Notes: a model not told the origin generated them from the sequence alone. Numbered from the stretch's first letter, positions 29,201-39,500 are shown. The stretch is DNA of 64,000 nucleotides from Helopsaltes ochotensis (GCA_013400155.1 VXBM01000132.1:124001-188000); one strand, 5' to 3'. Made by a program: numbers and translations.

Positions 29201-32200
29201 CCTCCTTTTCTGAGACAAGTAATGTATTCTGCCCCTTAGCATTACTATTATACCCATACCTTGCAAGTTATGCAAAGGATTTAATGATAGGACAGATGAT
29301 ACAGTCTTTACCCTAAAGGGGTTGCAATTCCATACGTATACAAGAAGTAATCTCTCATCTCACTGACAAGATAAAGCTGTTTTCTTTGTTATTGTCAAGT
29401 TTGTTTAAAATTGTCATACCAAATTAAATTCCTATACCTCAATTTCCTGATGTGTCCAACATAATAAGTTCCTATTATAGCTGAAACCATGTTGTCCTCA
29501 CTGAAATGCCATTTTCAGTTTTTATAGTTCTAGTTTTTTTTAGTAATTCCTAATTTTTAGTCATGTTTTCTTATATTAAGGTGCATTTTACACAAAATAA
29601 AGGAATAAATATATTTATTAAAATGCAATTAGAGAGCCCTATAACAGTCCAAGTTGGAAGTAATCTTGAAAGGTCATCTGATCCAACCTAACATGGAAAA
29701 GGGAATCCAGATGATATTACCTATCACCCTCTCCAGTTGTGTGTGTCCTGTATATCACAATGAATTTTGAGTTAAAAAAAGGAAATTCTGTAAATATCTT
29801 CAAAATCAGTGATAATCATTCCCATCCTCTCAACCCTGATGTGACCAGATATGGAACTTCCAATGTAGAATTAAAACCGTGATGCATATGGCTTTAGGGT
29901 GTAGGAACTTGGAAGAAAAGAACAGTTGAAGAAGGGGAAGGACTCACAGTCCAATACAACAAAGCAACTACTGCTATGCAAGAAAAAATTAAGTTTAGAC
30001 ATTGAGAGGTAGGTTTGAAGGTTAATAAAAACAGGGAATGTACAGCACCAAAGAAAAAGTTCCCCAAAGTTCTAACTATTCATTCAGATGTGTTCTGTAT
30101 TAGATAACAAGCAATAATTTAAGAGTTCCATAGATGAAGATGATGTGAATGTGGATTTGAGACTTTTCAAAGCATATTGATTTTTTCATTAGCATACTAT
30201 ATTTCACACAAAATTCTACATTGCAGACTCTAAATAAATAGAGTTCATCATCAAATTATGAATATAGTTCATAGATCAAATATGATCTCATAATTTTATG
30301 TATGTATTATAAAATATGGGAATAGATAAATAAAAATCAACAGTCAAGAATTACAACGAGTATAAGCACAGTTCCAGATCCAATATAGGTTGGTTCATCA
30401 ACTGAAAAGCCAGAGAAGGCAACCTATTTTTAACCATAATAGCAGATGATGCCTGAGACTCTGAGAATACAGGATTTATACACCAGCTCTTTTTACTCAC
30501 TTGCATGATCTATCATTCTAGCTACACTTCTCATTTACAGAATTTTGCATAAGATTTTTCTGTTTACAATGTTAGTTGATTTTTTTATATACTCCATCCT
30601 AAAAGTGAACAATTGTACCATATTTAATATAAAAATACATGAAATTACTTACCCTATTGGTCTCGAAACTACAAGCTCTACTTGTGGCTCAGGTTTGGAT
30701 TCTAAAATGATATTATACACCTCCTCAAAGGTGGCTCCTTGTAGTATCCTTCCATTCCATTCTAATACTTCATCACCTGTAAGTCAAGTAATAACACCCT
30801 GCTTAGGAAGTTGCTGTGAACAGCACTCACAATAACAATTTAAGCCATTGTACTGTCAGTTTTCTGGATTGTGAAGCCTGTGTTATAGAACAAATTTGGA
30901 GGCCTTTGTGCAGGAAAATCCTGCGTATTAAAGGTGTTCTGCAGCTCAGCTTAAAATTTATAAATTTCTGTAAAATAATATAATCAGTAGGACCTCTACT
31001 GAGTTAGATTCTGCTCTTACATGCTTTGGCAGCTGTGGCTTACAGAAATCCCAACATGCTCTTTAGAAAATCCATATCTAAAACATCCTATCTCATCAAC
31101 TTACTGTTTTGAAGATCCATGTACTTTTGCAAGTTTAGTATTTAAGGTTCAGGTAGTTCTTATGTTAATAGTTAATATTACTTGAACATTCGTCAGTCTA
31201 GCAATCTATGGTTTGCATGTTGGAACAGAAAGAGTTTCCTAGCCAAGGACGTTCTCCTCATACATTTATAATTGCTTAATTTGCTCTGAACAAAATATAC
31301 ACCACAAAATGACTGGGGAGGACATCAGCAGAATATTATTTTGAGTGTAAAAATGAGCAAAAATGTTAAAATATTTTTTGAACAACATGAGAATATATAT
31401 GTCACAAAAGCAACCATCTAGTAACAGTGTCAGGTTGGATTCTACAGTATTTCATCAAATCTATTTAACAAAATTTCACATGTAATTAAACTTGTTCACT
31501 TGTTATCACCTTCAGAAAAGCAACTCAGCAGTATAGATCTGTAGTAGATACATACCTGGTCTAAGATGCCCCACTGTATCAGCTAAGCTTCCTTTTTTAA
31601 CTTTGGTGATAAATGCGCAGAGTCGACCTGATTCAGTCATCTTTCCTCCTACTACCTGTTTCAAATAGGAAGTATTTTCATAGTATGAAAATTGCTTTAA
31701 ATTATTTAAGTGTTCTGGCAAAAGAAAGAAGGATTCAGCCTTTTCCTCGGGTTTTATGTAGCCCAGGTAACACATATACACTTAAAAATAAAAAAAACAT
31801 AGAAGTTTGGCTATGACAGGTTATTTATGTAGCTATTCTGACAATTTGTACAATTGAAAAACAATGGAAATAGAGAATCCTAAAGCTTTAAAGTTTTAGC
31901 AAATTCATGTATAATATCTCATTGTATTATAAATTACCGCCAAAAACAATGTAAGGTATTGGTCATTAGATCGCTCACCTCACCTTTTTTTTAACTGGAA
32001 AAAGATATATTAATATAAGAGAACTCAGGATGTTCACACTAAGCAATGAAATTCCCTTTGGCTTGGCAAGTCAGATGAAAACACCCTGAAAATTTTTCTA
32101 CAGGGAACTTCAACAGGTTTGACCTTAATATTTATCTTAGAATCAGACTTACATGTCAGAATCAGTCATAACTGAATAAGCTTCAAATTCTTTAGGTTTC

Positions 32201-35200
32201 TTAACAGTCTTCAAACTGGGACTTAAAATTTGTAATACTAAATCCAGTTTAGTTTATTTTCAATATGTAAATACTTGAATATTCAGGTTAGGGATAACTG
32301 TTGGAGGTCACACTTTCCAGATGTCTATTGAGATTAAAAAGTAGTTACTCTTGAATCTGAACTATTAATGAATCTCACTGAAGAGTTCATCTACATAATA
32401 CAAGATTTTAGAAAATGTAACACAGATTTTTTTAAAAAAGTGCTTCCTAATGGCACTGTTAATCTCTTCTCTTTTCTGACAATAAACATATAAAACTTGA
32501 TGTTCAACTGACTTATCCACTGAATTCAAATAAAGTTATTAATTTAAAAAAATTAAAATATTTCCAAAACATGCTAGTATATGTAATATACTACAACACT
32601 GATTTAATCCTTACTCATAAGGTGTGACTATAACCTAATCTGTATATCTAAGGTGAAGTAGGAGTCATGTTAAATAGAGAACGGAAAATTTAAACTTCTT
32701 AATAATTTCTCACAGCAAGGACATGAAATCAAAATAAATACATGTTTGTTTCTTTCACTGTCTATATTTTATTCTCATTCTTGTACTAGTATTTCTGGAA
32801 CTGCAAATAATAATATCATAAGAAAATGAGATCAATATATGAAATATATGAATATAGAAATAATTCATAATGTGTTTAAAGAGCACTGCATCATGAAAAA
32901 GAGATTAACACATTAAAAAAGAGTACATTATTCTGTGATAAAAACCCATAATATTAAGCACTTTTCCATTTTGTGTTTTTAAAAGGTGGCAAATCAAAAA
33001 ATCAGAGGAGAGAAAAATTCAAAATGAAGAAGTTCCATTGGCATACTCTGATCTGATTGAAATGTCATTAACTCATAGGTGTCCCCCAGGTCTTCAAGAG
33101 AGATCATTTATTTTTCACTTTTCTTCTCTTTCTTGGGAAATAGAAGTTATACCATGGTGCAATGCTCCATACTGAAGAACAGAGACAGGACCTGACTTGC
33201 CTAGCAAGGGTGCAGTTAGTACTTTGCTAAGAAGACATTCTGGGAAAATTTGTAAAAACATGTCTAGTCTTTCAGAAAAATAATTTTTTTTAATTCTGCC
33301 AAGAACTCTGCAAAATTACTCTAGGGAAATGAATATAACATGTCTATATTGTAATTTCGAGAATGATAAGGTATTATCAATATTGCTATGCATACACTAT
33401 ATAATATGAGAATACTTTAATTACACAACTAGCTAGTTTAACTGAAAGAATTGTTAGTTTCAAAATTGCTCATCACCAACCTTCAATCCAAGCATTGCTC
33501 CTGAATCTCTAGGCACACTTCCATCTTTTAGTCGTTTATTTAACAAAATCCGACCAATGAGACGATCTCCATCTTTGGATGGTTGCCAAGTTACTGGATG
33601 CTATCATATGGTGTTAATGGAAAATACAGTGAATAGTATTTTAATGAAAAATATTTCAGTAATACTTTTCATTTGCTGATATATTTTAAAAATGTTATGA
33701 AAGTATTATGATTACACTAATATTTAATGTAAAAAATTACAGGGAACTGCTGGAAAATATTTATTTGTACATATCATTCATCAAAATGGATGTCTAATAT
33801 TATCTATTTTACTAAATCAAATTTGTAAATATCTTGAGTGATCTTTCAATCTTGATTTGACAGATACAGACAACTACACATAGTTATCCACACACAATGA
33901 GAATTATACCTGAGTACTTGAGAAAAACATTGCTAAGGCTCTAGTATAAGAGCAATAAGTTTAACTCAAACTGCAAGTTTGATATAAGAAATGTCTTATT
34001 TTTCCACTACTTCAAACATTTCAATTTTTATCCAAGATCAACAAATATTCTTAGTGTTTCACTTTCTCTTAGTAATAGTAGATTAAAATTTAAAAATAAT
34101 ATTAAAAGGTATATTCATTACTTCATTTTAATATTCTCTTTCTGTCTTGGAATCATTATTCACATATGAAGCACTGTTACAGGGAGTGTTATACTTGTAT
34201 ATTGGCCTAATTAATGAATTGTTAAGATTTTCTTTTGTGTAATCATAGTACTTTTTCATGGAAAAATATTATTTCATGCTCTATTTCATGCAAAATTAGC
34301 AGGCACAGATAAATCTGCTCCCATTACAACTAATAACTCTAAAAAGATTTATCATAATCTTCATCAAATAGAAAGCAAAAATAAAAAATACCAAAGCAGA
34401 TGGCAAAGCCTTTAAGTCTGCACAGTACTGCACAAAAATTGCGTGGCAACAAAACAAATGAACAACCATGACAGTGAAAGGGAAAAAAGAAAAACAACTT
34501 TTCTGTGCAGAGAGACCCAATTTTCTCCCTTTTTCACCTGGGGTTTAAACTATTAATTTAATTTCAGCCCCAGGAGTTCGGAAATAGTAAATCATATAAG
34601 CCAATTGGTAGAATGCTTATTGTTAATTACTTTATTCTTTAAGGTAATACCATAATATGCTAATTTGCAACCATAAGAACAACATTCCTTTATGCCTCTC
34701 AATTTTTTTTCTTAGGCTGCCAAACAGTAAAAGCTGCAAGCATGCAAAGACTTTTTCATTTGTTTTTCTTTTCTGCACCTTAAGAAATGCTATAGTGTCT
34801 CTAGAAACACCCTATCTTTTATTTATGCACTATTTTAATGAGTGACAGAGAGCAAACAAAGACCAAATGAGCAGGTTAAAATGCAGGCTCCATAATCTCA
34901 GTACCTTCTCACTATGGCTATGTTCCTCGTTTAGAGTCGTGCTACTACACGTATCTACCCCAGAGTCTTTTATCTGAGGCTCAGACCATTCCAAGTCCTC
35001 TTCCAAAGAGTGGCCACCATAGCACACCATTTTCTTTTGCCTCTCGGATAAGGTGTTAGAATCCGACAAAACTGCCTGCTCACTAGTTTTTCTTTTTCCC
35101 CTTTGACTGTCCCCTATAGGTGTGGGATAAAAAAAGGATACAAAAAAGAAAACATGCAAAGGTGTAAATAAAACCAAGGAAATGTAAAATGATAAAGGAA

Positions 35201-35296
35201 ACTAATGGTAAGGCTCCACATGTCTCACCAAAGACATTGGGGATGCCTCACTGCTATGCCAAGACGTATGGTCCAACCAGTTGTAATCCATGTCTC
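8071..35296 (-). CDS. RIMS2: RIMS2 (RIM2), central part: pre-PDZ linker, PDZ, linker, C2A; 11 coding exons
   Basis: RIM2 is a large presynaptic active-zone scaffold that links Rab3 vesicles, Munc13, ELKS/ERC, RIM-BP and voltage-gated calcium channels, and so promotes vesicle docking and priming. Eleven minus-strand exons were translated by eye: 35229-35296, 34905-35113, 33481-33600, 31556-31655, 30653-30776, 26059-26105, 24804-24916, 19120-19167, 11651-11781, 8766-8937 and 8071-8224. All have AG acceptors and GT donors, and their phases join without a stop apart from the tandem pair at the 5' end. RIM2 rather than RIM1 is indicated by PDZ residues GKMTESGRLCAFITKVKKGS (RIM1 has a different MTDLGRLGA-type stretch, from memory) and by DIPRIPDSTHAQLESS after the PDZ. 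The start codon, zinc-finger region, Ser-rich linker, PxxP motif, C2B domain and stop codon are outside the window. Family assignment rests on remembered RIM sequences; no search was run. Confidence 0.97.
8225..8765 (-). other. RIMS2: RIMS2 intron (541 nt)
   Basis: AT-rich spacer between the two final C2A exons. I see only splice signals at the ends and no repeat or gene inside. Confidence 0.85.
8766..8937 (-). CDS. RIMS2: RIMS2 exon: second half of C2A
   Basis: 172 nt: one base completes Ser, then 57 codons from DKNKRRTKTVKKTLEPKWNQ to EESEFLGE. It contains the basic KNKRRTKTVKK strand, the C2-typical LEPKWNQTFIY motif and the FRERMLEITLWDQ strand. The acceptor follows a run of T (CTGTTTTTTTCAG) and the donor is GAG followed by GTATAG. 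The basic strand is typical of a phospholipid-facing C2 surface (inference). Confidence 0.98.
8938..11650 (-). other. RIMS2: RIMS2 intron (2713 nt) with a GC-rich patch
   Basis: Mostly AT-rich and empty. The stretch 9350-9690 is distinctly richer in G and C and is open in frames on both strands (9366-9587 plus, 9380-9601 minus). It has no recognised domain, and a decayed interspersed repeat is the likeliest explanation. Confidence 0.75.
11651..11781 (-). CDS. RIMS2: RIMS2 exon: first half of C2A
   Basis: 131 nt: 43 codons plus two bases. It starts IKLWYDKVGHQLIVTILGAK and continues through DLPSREDGRPRNPYVKIYFL to PDR. This is the N-terminal half of the RIM C2A beta sandwich. RIM C2A domains are known not to act as classical calcium sensors because the full set of calcium-binding Asp residues is lacking. 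The second residue after LW is Tyr, where I remember Phe in mammals. The acceptor is TTTCTTCCTACAG and the donor is AAG followed by GTAGGG. Confidence 0.98.
11782..19119 (-). other. RIMS2: RIMS2 intron (7338 nt)
   Basis: Long AT-rich intron. It contains a small CR1 3'-end remnant at 15247-15290. No exon or RNA gene was recognised; the open frames at 14670-15028 and 16588-17081 show no known domain. Confidence 0.75.
15247..15290 (-). mobile_element. CR1 LINE 3'-terminal remnant
   Basis: CACAGAATCACAGAATGG followed by GTAAGGCTGG is the hallmark reverse-complement 3' end of avian CR1. The similarity fades within about 50 bases. Confidence 0.7.
19120..19167 (-). CDS. RIMS2: RIMS2 48-nt in-frame cassette exon before C2A
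   Basis: Exactly 16 codons, phase 0 on both sides: SQSLSRRTTPFVPRVQ. The acceptor lies in a T-rich stretch ending TTGCTTACCAG, and the donor is CAG followed by GTAAAG. Inclusion adds a basic Ser/Arg peptide between GQLS and the first C2A strand (IKLWYDKV). I recall this peptide as an alternative insert in vertebrate RIMs. The symmetrical phase and long flanking introns (about 5.6 and 7.3 kb) are consistent with a regulated cassette. SLSRRTT resembles a basophilic kinase target, which is only an inference. Confidence 0.9.
19168..24803 (-). other. RIMS2: RIMS2 intron (5636 nt)
   Basis: AT-rich intron between the 48-nt cassette and the pre-C2A linker exon. I see no recognisable gene. The 22815-23102 stretch is somewhat less AT-rich and holds an open 95-codon frame without known features. 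Confidence 0.75.
24804..24916 (-). CDS. RIMS2: RIMS2 linker exon before C2A
   Basis: 113 nt: two bases complete Ser, then 37 codons including SSSFESQKMDRPSISVTSPM and ending RDVPQFLSGQLS. It lies between PDZ and C2A and is rich in Ser and Pro. The exon ends in phase 0, so it can join either the 48-nt cassette at 19120-19167 or directly to the C2A exon at 11651-11781. The acceptor is TTATAATTACAG and the donor is TCA followed by GTATGT. Confidence 0.97.
24917..26058 (-). other. RIMS2: RIMS2 intron (1142 nt)
   Basis: AT-rich, with no repeat or gene seen inside. Confidence 0.85.
26059..26105 (-). CDS. RIMS2: RIMS2 small linker exon after PDZ
   Basis: A 47-nt microexon-scale coding exon: one base completes Gly, then 15 codons DIPRIPDSTHAQLES, then one base of a Ser codon. 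The acceptor is CCTGATTTCAG and the donor is TCCA followed by GTAAGT. Because 47 is not a multiple of three, skipping it alone would shift the frame, so it is expected to be constitutive with the exon at 24804-24916. The peptide matches the RIM2 linker that directly follows PDZ. Confidence 0.95.
26860..27250 (+). repeat. Purine-rich interspersed-repeat-like block (family uncertain)
   Basis: GC-richer than its surroundings, with a 117-codon plus-strand frame from 26900. The stretch at 27040-27095 (CATGAGAGAAATGTCCTTGC, then AGAAACCAAAGTCAGGGAAG) resembles a motif I associate with repeated avian LTR-linked sequence. An A-rich run sits at 27027-27038. A GTAAAG donor-like site follows at about 27196. 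I favour an old interspersed repeat over a gene. The predicted peptide is low-complexity, Glu/Lys-rich with a Gly run, and matches nothing I know. Confidence 0.4.
29641..29720 (-). mobile_element. CR1 LINE 3'-end remnant
   Basis: AAGTTGGAAGTAATCTTGAA followed by AGGTCATCTGATCCAACCT matches the CR1 pattern of a GTTGGAAGGGACCT-like block and then TCATCTAGTCCAACC. Old and short. Confidence 0.65.
30653..30776 (-). CDS. RIMS2: RIMS2 exon: C-terminal half of PDZ
   Basis: 124 nt: two bases complete Gly, then 40 codons from DEVLEWNGRILQGATFEEVY to QVELVVSRPI and two bases of another Gly. This contains the PDZ DEVLEWNG turn, the helix over the ligand groove (FEEVYNIILESK) and the last beta strand (VELVVSR). 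The acceptor is CTTACAG and the donor GG followed by GTAAGT is strong. The isoleucine in NGRILQG differs from the leucine I remember in mammalian RIM2, a conservative change. Confidence 0.98.
30777..31555 (-). other. RIMS2: RIMS2 intron (779 nt) inside PDZ
   Basis: Splits the PDZ domain at the conserved Gly of LRPG-DEVLEWNG. Nothing else was recognised. Confidence 0.85.
31556..31655 (-). CDS. RIMS2: RIMS2 exon: PDZ core
   Basis: 100 nt: 33 codons plus one base. It reads VVGGKMTESGRLCAFITKVK followed by KGSLADTVGHLRP and a split glycine codon. With the preceding exon it gives the GLKVVGG ligand-binding loop, then the strand carrying AFITKV and the following helix SLADTVGHL. RIM PDZ domains are known to bind the C-termini of ELKS/ERC proteins and N- and P/Q-type calcium channels. 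The acceptor is TTTGAAACAG and the donor is CCAG followed by GTATGT. Residue differences from RIM1 in this stretch (ESGRLC) are the main basis for calling RIM2. Confidence 0.98.
31656..33480 (-). other. RIMS2: RIMS2 intron (1825 nt) inside PDZ
   Basis: Splits the ligand-binding loop between LGLK and VVGG. AT-rich, with no other feature seen. Confidence 0.85.
33481..33600 (-). CDS. RIMS2: RIMS2 exon: start of PDZ domain
   Basis: Exactly 40 codons, phase 0 at both ends. It begins HPVTWQPSKDGDRLIGRILL and ends SGAMLGLK. It supplies the first PDZ beta strand and the start of the carboxylate-binding loop (LGLK-V, the GLGF-like loop completed by the next exon). This is the shared acceptor for the two alternative exons upstream. 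The acceptor is weak-looking: the 30 bases before AG (33601-33630) are not a strong pyrimidine tract and end ...CCATATGATAG. The donor is also non-consensus after +2, reading AAG followed by GTTGGT. Both features fit an exon that relies on enhancers (inference). Confidence 0.97.
33601..34904 (-). other. RIMS2: RIMS2 intron (1304 nt) before PDZ
   Basis: Separates the alternative exon pair from the shared PDZ exon. AT-rich. The weak acceptor lies at its 3' end (33601-33630). Confidence 0.85.
34905..35113 (-). CDS. RIMS2: RIMS2 alternative pre-PDZ linker exon (acidic, Ser-rich)
   Basis: A 209-nt exon: two bases finish a split codon, then 69 codons run from DSQRGKRKTSEQAVLSDSNT to the end NEEHSHSEK. 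The acceptor is CACACCTATAG, with a short pyrimidine tract, and the donor is AAG followed by GTACTGAG. The peptide matches the RIM2 segment before the PDZ that carries GGHSLEEDLEWSEPQIKDSG and a run of Ser/Thr around DTCSSTTLNEEH. It begins in the same phase as the exon at 35229-35296 and ends in the same phase (0), so either can sit before HPVTW. The segment is hydrophilic and rich in Glu, Asp and Ser, as expected for a disordered linker with likely phosphorylation sites (inference). Confidence 0.95.
35114..35228 (-). other. RIMS2: 115-nt spacer between mutually exclusive exons
   Basis: Only 115 nt separate the donor of the exon at 35229-35296 from the acceptor of the exon at 34905-35113. 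The spacer holds both splice sites and little else. Joining the two exons would put the second out of frame and reach a stop (TAA) inside it. This leaves alternative use of the pair as the productive reading. Confidence 0.75.
35229..35296 (-). CDS. RIMS2: RIMS2 alternative pre-PDZ exon (DYNWLDHTSW type)
   Basis: A 68-nt exon. The first two bases (GA) complete a codon begun upstream. Then 22 codons follow, including DYNWLDHTSWHSSEASPMSL, and the exon ends on a complete codon. The acceptor is ...TTCTCACAG before GAGACATGG, and the donor is TTG followed by GTGAGA. I recall this peptide immediately preceding HPVTWQPSKD in some RIM2 isoforms. It ends in phase 0, so it joins in frame to the exon at 33481-33600. 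It cannot join the nearby exon at 34905-35113, which needs one carried-over base. The two exons are separated by only 115 nt. It is therefore best read as an alternative to that neighbour. Confidence 0.9.
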
Positions 35297-35502
35297 CTGT
35301 GAGAATCAGACAGACAAGATAGTGCAGTAAAGGAAAGGTGAAAGTAAGGACAAACAGATACAGTAAAATTGTAAAGACTTCTGATTATCCTATCGGATTC
35401 ATAACCTCTGCCAGCAGGACTTGCAAAGGGCTTCCAAGAAAAGGTTAAGGCTCCAGCAACAGAGTACATGGAATATGAAAAACAGTGAGGAAAGAGATAC
35501 AT

Positions 35503-35524
35503 TTGTGTGTGTGTGTATGTGTGC
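35503..35524. repeat. Short (TG)n microsatellite
   Basis: TGTGTGTGTGTGTATGTGTG, slightly interrupted, about 200 bp upstream (transcript sense) of the alternative exon at 35229-35296. UG repeats can bind CELF/TDP-43-type factors, but here the transcript strand carries CA repeats, which hnRNP L can bind (established for CA repeats; relevance is inferred). Confidence 0.7.
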
Positions 35525-36532
35525 ATAAAATTATGTCCAGTGCAAAGCATCATTGTGTCAGATTTATTAACTGTCCCTATAAAATCATTTACAGTAAATT
35601 AAATGAAAAGGCAAATTGTATTTCTAACAGAATATCCAAAAGCGAAAGCATTTGAATACAGAATGTCTTAAGGAACTTCTTTCTCTGATTTTCTAACACA
35701 AATTAGTATTTAATCTAATCACATTAATAAAATACTTAAAACAATGGCACTCTGTATTCACTTTGCAGTAGATGATGTTTTAAGGAAAATTAAATGAAAA
35801 AAAATACAGAAACTATACTGAGAATAAAAAGCATGTTTACTTTGCTTTGTCTACTGGTTAAATTTAAGGACAAATTCCAGTAAGTACAGGTACCCCAAAT
35901 AGGAGTGTTTAGGGTTTTGACAAAACATATAAATATTTCATAGAGTCAGAATTTAACCTCCATGGCAGACACACGGTAGAAAGAAAGGTTTGCAAAACAG
36001 TTTAAGAAAAGATCTAAATTAATGCTGCTGTCCAAAGAATTAGGGAATGGCTCACATATTTTAATAAAATATTCTCTTTTATGTAGGTATTTTAAACTGT
36101 AAGTTATGCCCACACATTCTGCCCTACTGTGTTTCTCTCTTTTTTTCCCCCTCACCATTGTTACTAGATGTTACATGAAAAATATTTTGTTACTGCATGC
36201 TACATAATATTTTTCTATTACTGCATGCAGGAAACAAATGTTTAGTTTACCATCAAATTTGACCAAACTAAAGCAAAGTAGTTCAGGGTTTTTTTAATAT
36301 AGACCTCAAAAAAATTTTTTCTATTTCTGTTACCTCAAATCCTGCTTTAACAGTGCTCTCAGCCTATTCCTCTGGAACTACATCAGTAGGGTGGTGAAAT
36401 GTAACTAACAAGTCTTAGCACTGTCCTAACACTTTTCCAGAAAACTTTACAGAGAGGATGTGAAGACGCAGGCTCATGAAACCACAAAAAAAAATAGAGG
36501 CTTTAGTAAAGTAAAATTTTCTCCTTGGAGAG

Positions 36533-36591
36533 GTATCACAGAATTAATTAGGTTGGAAAAGCCCTTTGAGATCATCAAGTCCAACCTAGTA
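36533..36591 (-). mobile_element. CR1 LINE 3'-end remnant
   Basis: TATCACAGAATTAATTAGGT followed by TGGAAAAGCCCTTTGAGATC and ATCAAGTCCAACC is a clear CR1 3'-terminal signature. The similarity stops after about 60 bases. Confidence 0.75.
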
Positions 36592-39500
36592 TATTGCATA
36601 TGTACAATAAGAAATACAATTTTTTTCACTTGATTCCTCCTAGAACAGAGATTTGCATATGCTGTATAGAAAAAAAAAAATCAAGTCTCATTTTCATTTT
36701 AAAGAAGGAAATATTCAAGATACAAAGGCTTTGTCTTCAAAAAGATACTTTGAACTTAGTCCCTTACACATTGCAGAAATCCTGTAGCATATTAAATAGC
36801 CTTTTCTTTCATAAAAATGGTGATAAAGTAACTTCACAAAATTATTTTGAGGCCTCAATTCATTCTTATTTTCTAAACAATCAATAGGTTGTAAATCTAT
36901 TAACTATGTTTCTTGAGTCTTGAAAGGAAGATAACATTTAAAAATGGGAAACTCTCACCAAGACTGCTTTGGCATGAATGTTAACATCTTGCCTGTATTA
37001 CAGATAAAAGTGTGGCTATCCTGCTAAAGTCGAAAGAAATACCCTTTTGAAAGCTAGTAACATTTTGCTAAAGGTACTTCTGCAATGGAATTTCCAGTGC
37101 TACTTTTGCCTCCAAACATTACTTCAAGGGGTACTGAGTGAAGTCATCAGTGAGCTCATGAAGATAGACCTTACTCATAAATATACATTTAGAGATATCC
37201 AGAAGATAGCAAGAGTTCCAGCCCACATATTGCCTGTTTTACAAATTCCCTCGGGCCTTTAAGCATTGTCCCAGGCTCATCTGCTGGTGTAGCTGGTTTC
37301 TGCTTACTCCAAGTCCTCTTACCCATATATTACTGTATGTTGCAACCACAAACTGTATGTCTCTAAGATTAGATTCAGTTATTTTGTAAAAAAAATTTAC
37401 TTTTTATCAAATTATGAACCCTGGAACTAAAGCTGCACAGAGGAACACTAGCAAAATTGAGCCTGTTACCAGATAAAAGCACTCCCTCCTCTTGCTCAAT
37501 CATTTTTCCTTCTTCTCAAACAAGATGTAGAAGGCTGACTTTCTTTTTATTTTAGTTGTGTCTCACAGTAAATACTAAATAATTGGCATTTATAAAATGA
37601 AAATTAAATGAAAATAAGCAACAACTCCATCTAAACACTGTTTTGGTTTTATCTGTGTAAAATATGCAGTTATATGTTTCCAAAATTTATCATATAAATT
37701 AGAAATTGTAAAGCCATTGTAGAATCTTATAGATTTTGCCCTTAACGCTGCTTTAAGTGATCTAAGTGACAGGCATAAATACTCTGCAAGTTAATAAAAT
37801 AATGGTTGTCTGGAATTCCTGTAGTGTATTTCATTTCTATGACAGACATGTCTGGCTTAGTATACTTACAACTTTTTGAAATACAATGAATGGCTTGATA
37901 AAGTCACTGGACATAGATTTTTCTGTGCAAGTTCTATAAATATTAAAGTCTTAACCAGGTAAAGGATTTTTGAAATGTTGTAAAATGAAAAGTAATGTAT
38001 GTAAACCAAACAAGTCTTTGCCTACAAGAAAAAATCACAAGTAAATAAACTACAATAAAAAAGGTAAAGAAATAAAAGTTAAACCATGATCTTCTGTAAT
38101 AAAGACACCGTAGTTGTAACTCTGAATAACAGAGAATGCACTTGTTGCTCTCTTAGAAATGTCTCTTCCATTATAGAAAACACTTTATTATTGAGAATAT
38201 ATGCATTTAGGGTATGCTGCAGAAATTACTCAGGAAAAAAATGTCACCTCGTTGATAAATTACATAAGCTATAATATCAAAACCATCAGTCATGGAAAAA
38301 GGACCTAATATCTTACTAAGGAAGATCCAATCCTAGTTTCCACCATTATACCAATATTCAGATGCCTTGTGAGTTCAGGAGTACAGCTGGATATAGGAAA
38401 GGACATATGTGAGGTCTCCTCTCATTAATGTCAATGGTGTATGTGTATATGGAATGCTTCCGTGGACAAATCAGGTTGGGAGAACAACCACATCAGTAAC
38501 CTTGCCTTTCTGCAGAAAGGGACGTAAGCTGAAGCCTTTGTAGCCTTGCTGGTAGTCAGTGTATTTCTCTTATTTTCGCTAGGCAGACCGAACAGGCAGA
38601 AGGAAAAGACTTTTTTTCTTCTGCATTCGGGAACCCCCAGCAATAGGACCTTCCTGTAGCAATGGGAACTTTGAATGTCAGAGTACATTTGAAAAGAATT
38701 TTGGTCAGTTTCTGTTTTCCTTATATCTTCGTGTTTGATTATGTAGTTTTTTTGTTTCCTATAATGGCTTTCCCTCAAAGAAATACAATAATTGAGTATC
38801 TTTTATAAAGCATTAAGGAATTTGTATCTAACATACAAGGTGCATACTCTTTTTTGAATGTTGTTTAAATTCATGGTCAAGTCCAAAACCATTTATCTTC
38901 CAAGCAGGCTAGACATAAAGCACTCAGTGTAATTGGCTGTTCAACTCATACAGAGTTATTTGGATGCTCAAAAGTGCCCAAAATCTTCACATAGGATATA
39001 AGCATAAGCCAGGCCCTTTCTACCTAAAGCAAGACCTCTCTAAACTGTCAACTGTTTTCCCCAGTAAATTAAAAACGTAAGCTTGCTTTGAACCAAATAA
39101 ACCAAAAACTTGTCCTCAAATTCAAATCTCACTGCCAGAGAGGTCACATAACTTTAAGTTCTTCAGTCTGAGGAGACTACCTGACTAGGTAGTGTATACT
39201 AAACACATACTTCTGACTATTTGATCCAATAATGGTAGATATTTGTATGGTCATTACTCAAAACTGCAAACAATTTAACCTTGCAATTAAGTGAGTATAT
39301 TCCCCCTCCAAGCTAATTTTCAACATAAGGTAGAGTGAGCTGAAGACATTCTGTGTGTCCATACCCTTCTCCTAACTGCACAGCTCCCAGTGCAGCCCTG
39401 TACCAGAAGGGCCCTGGAGTGAAGTAAAAAGTGAACTACAGCTATTGAAGAACTTCCATTTAAGCTGATTACTTTCTGTGTTTGCGATACTATCCACCTA

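Larger units (their letters stand above)
26106..30652 (-). other. RIMS2: RIMS2 intron (4547 nt) with repeat-like insert
   Basis: Contains the purine-rich, GC-richer block at 26860-27250, an exon-like open block at 27349-27483 and a small CR1 remnant at 29641-29720. The rest is AT-rich and featureless. Confidence 0.75.

Noticed and set aside
38431..38778. 115-codon minus-strand frame as an upstream RIMS2 exon
   Set aside because: The sequence does not resemble any RIM region, and no suitable splice sites in the required phase were seen.
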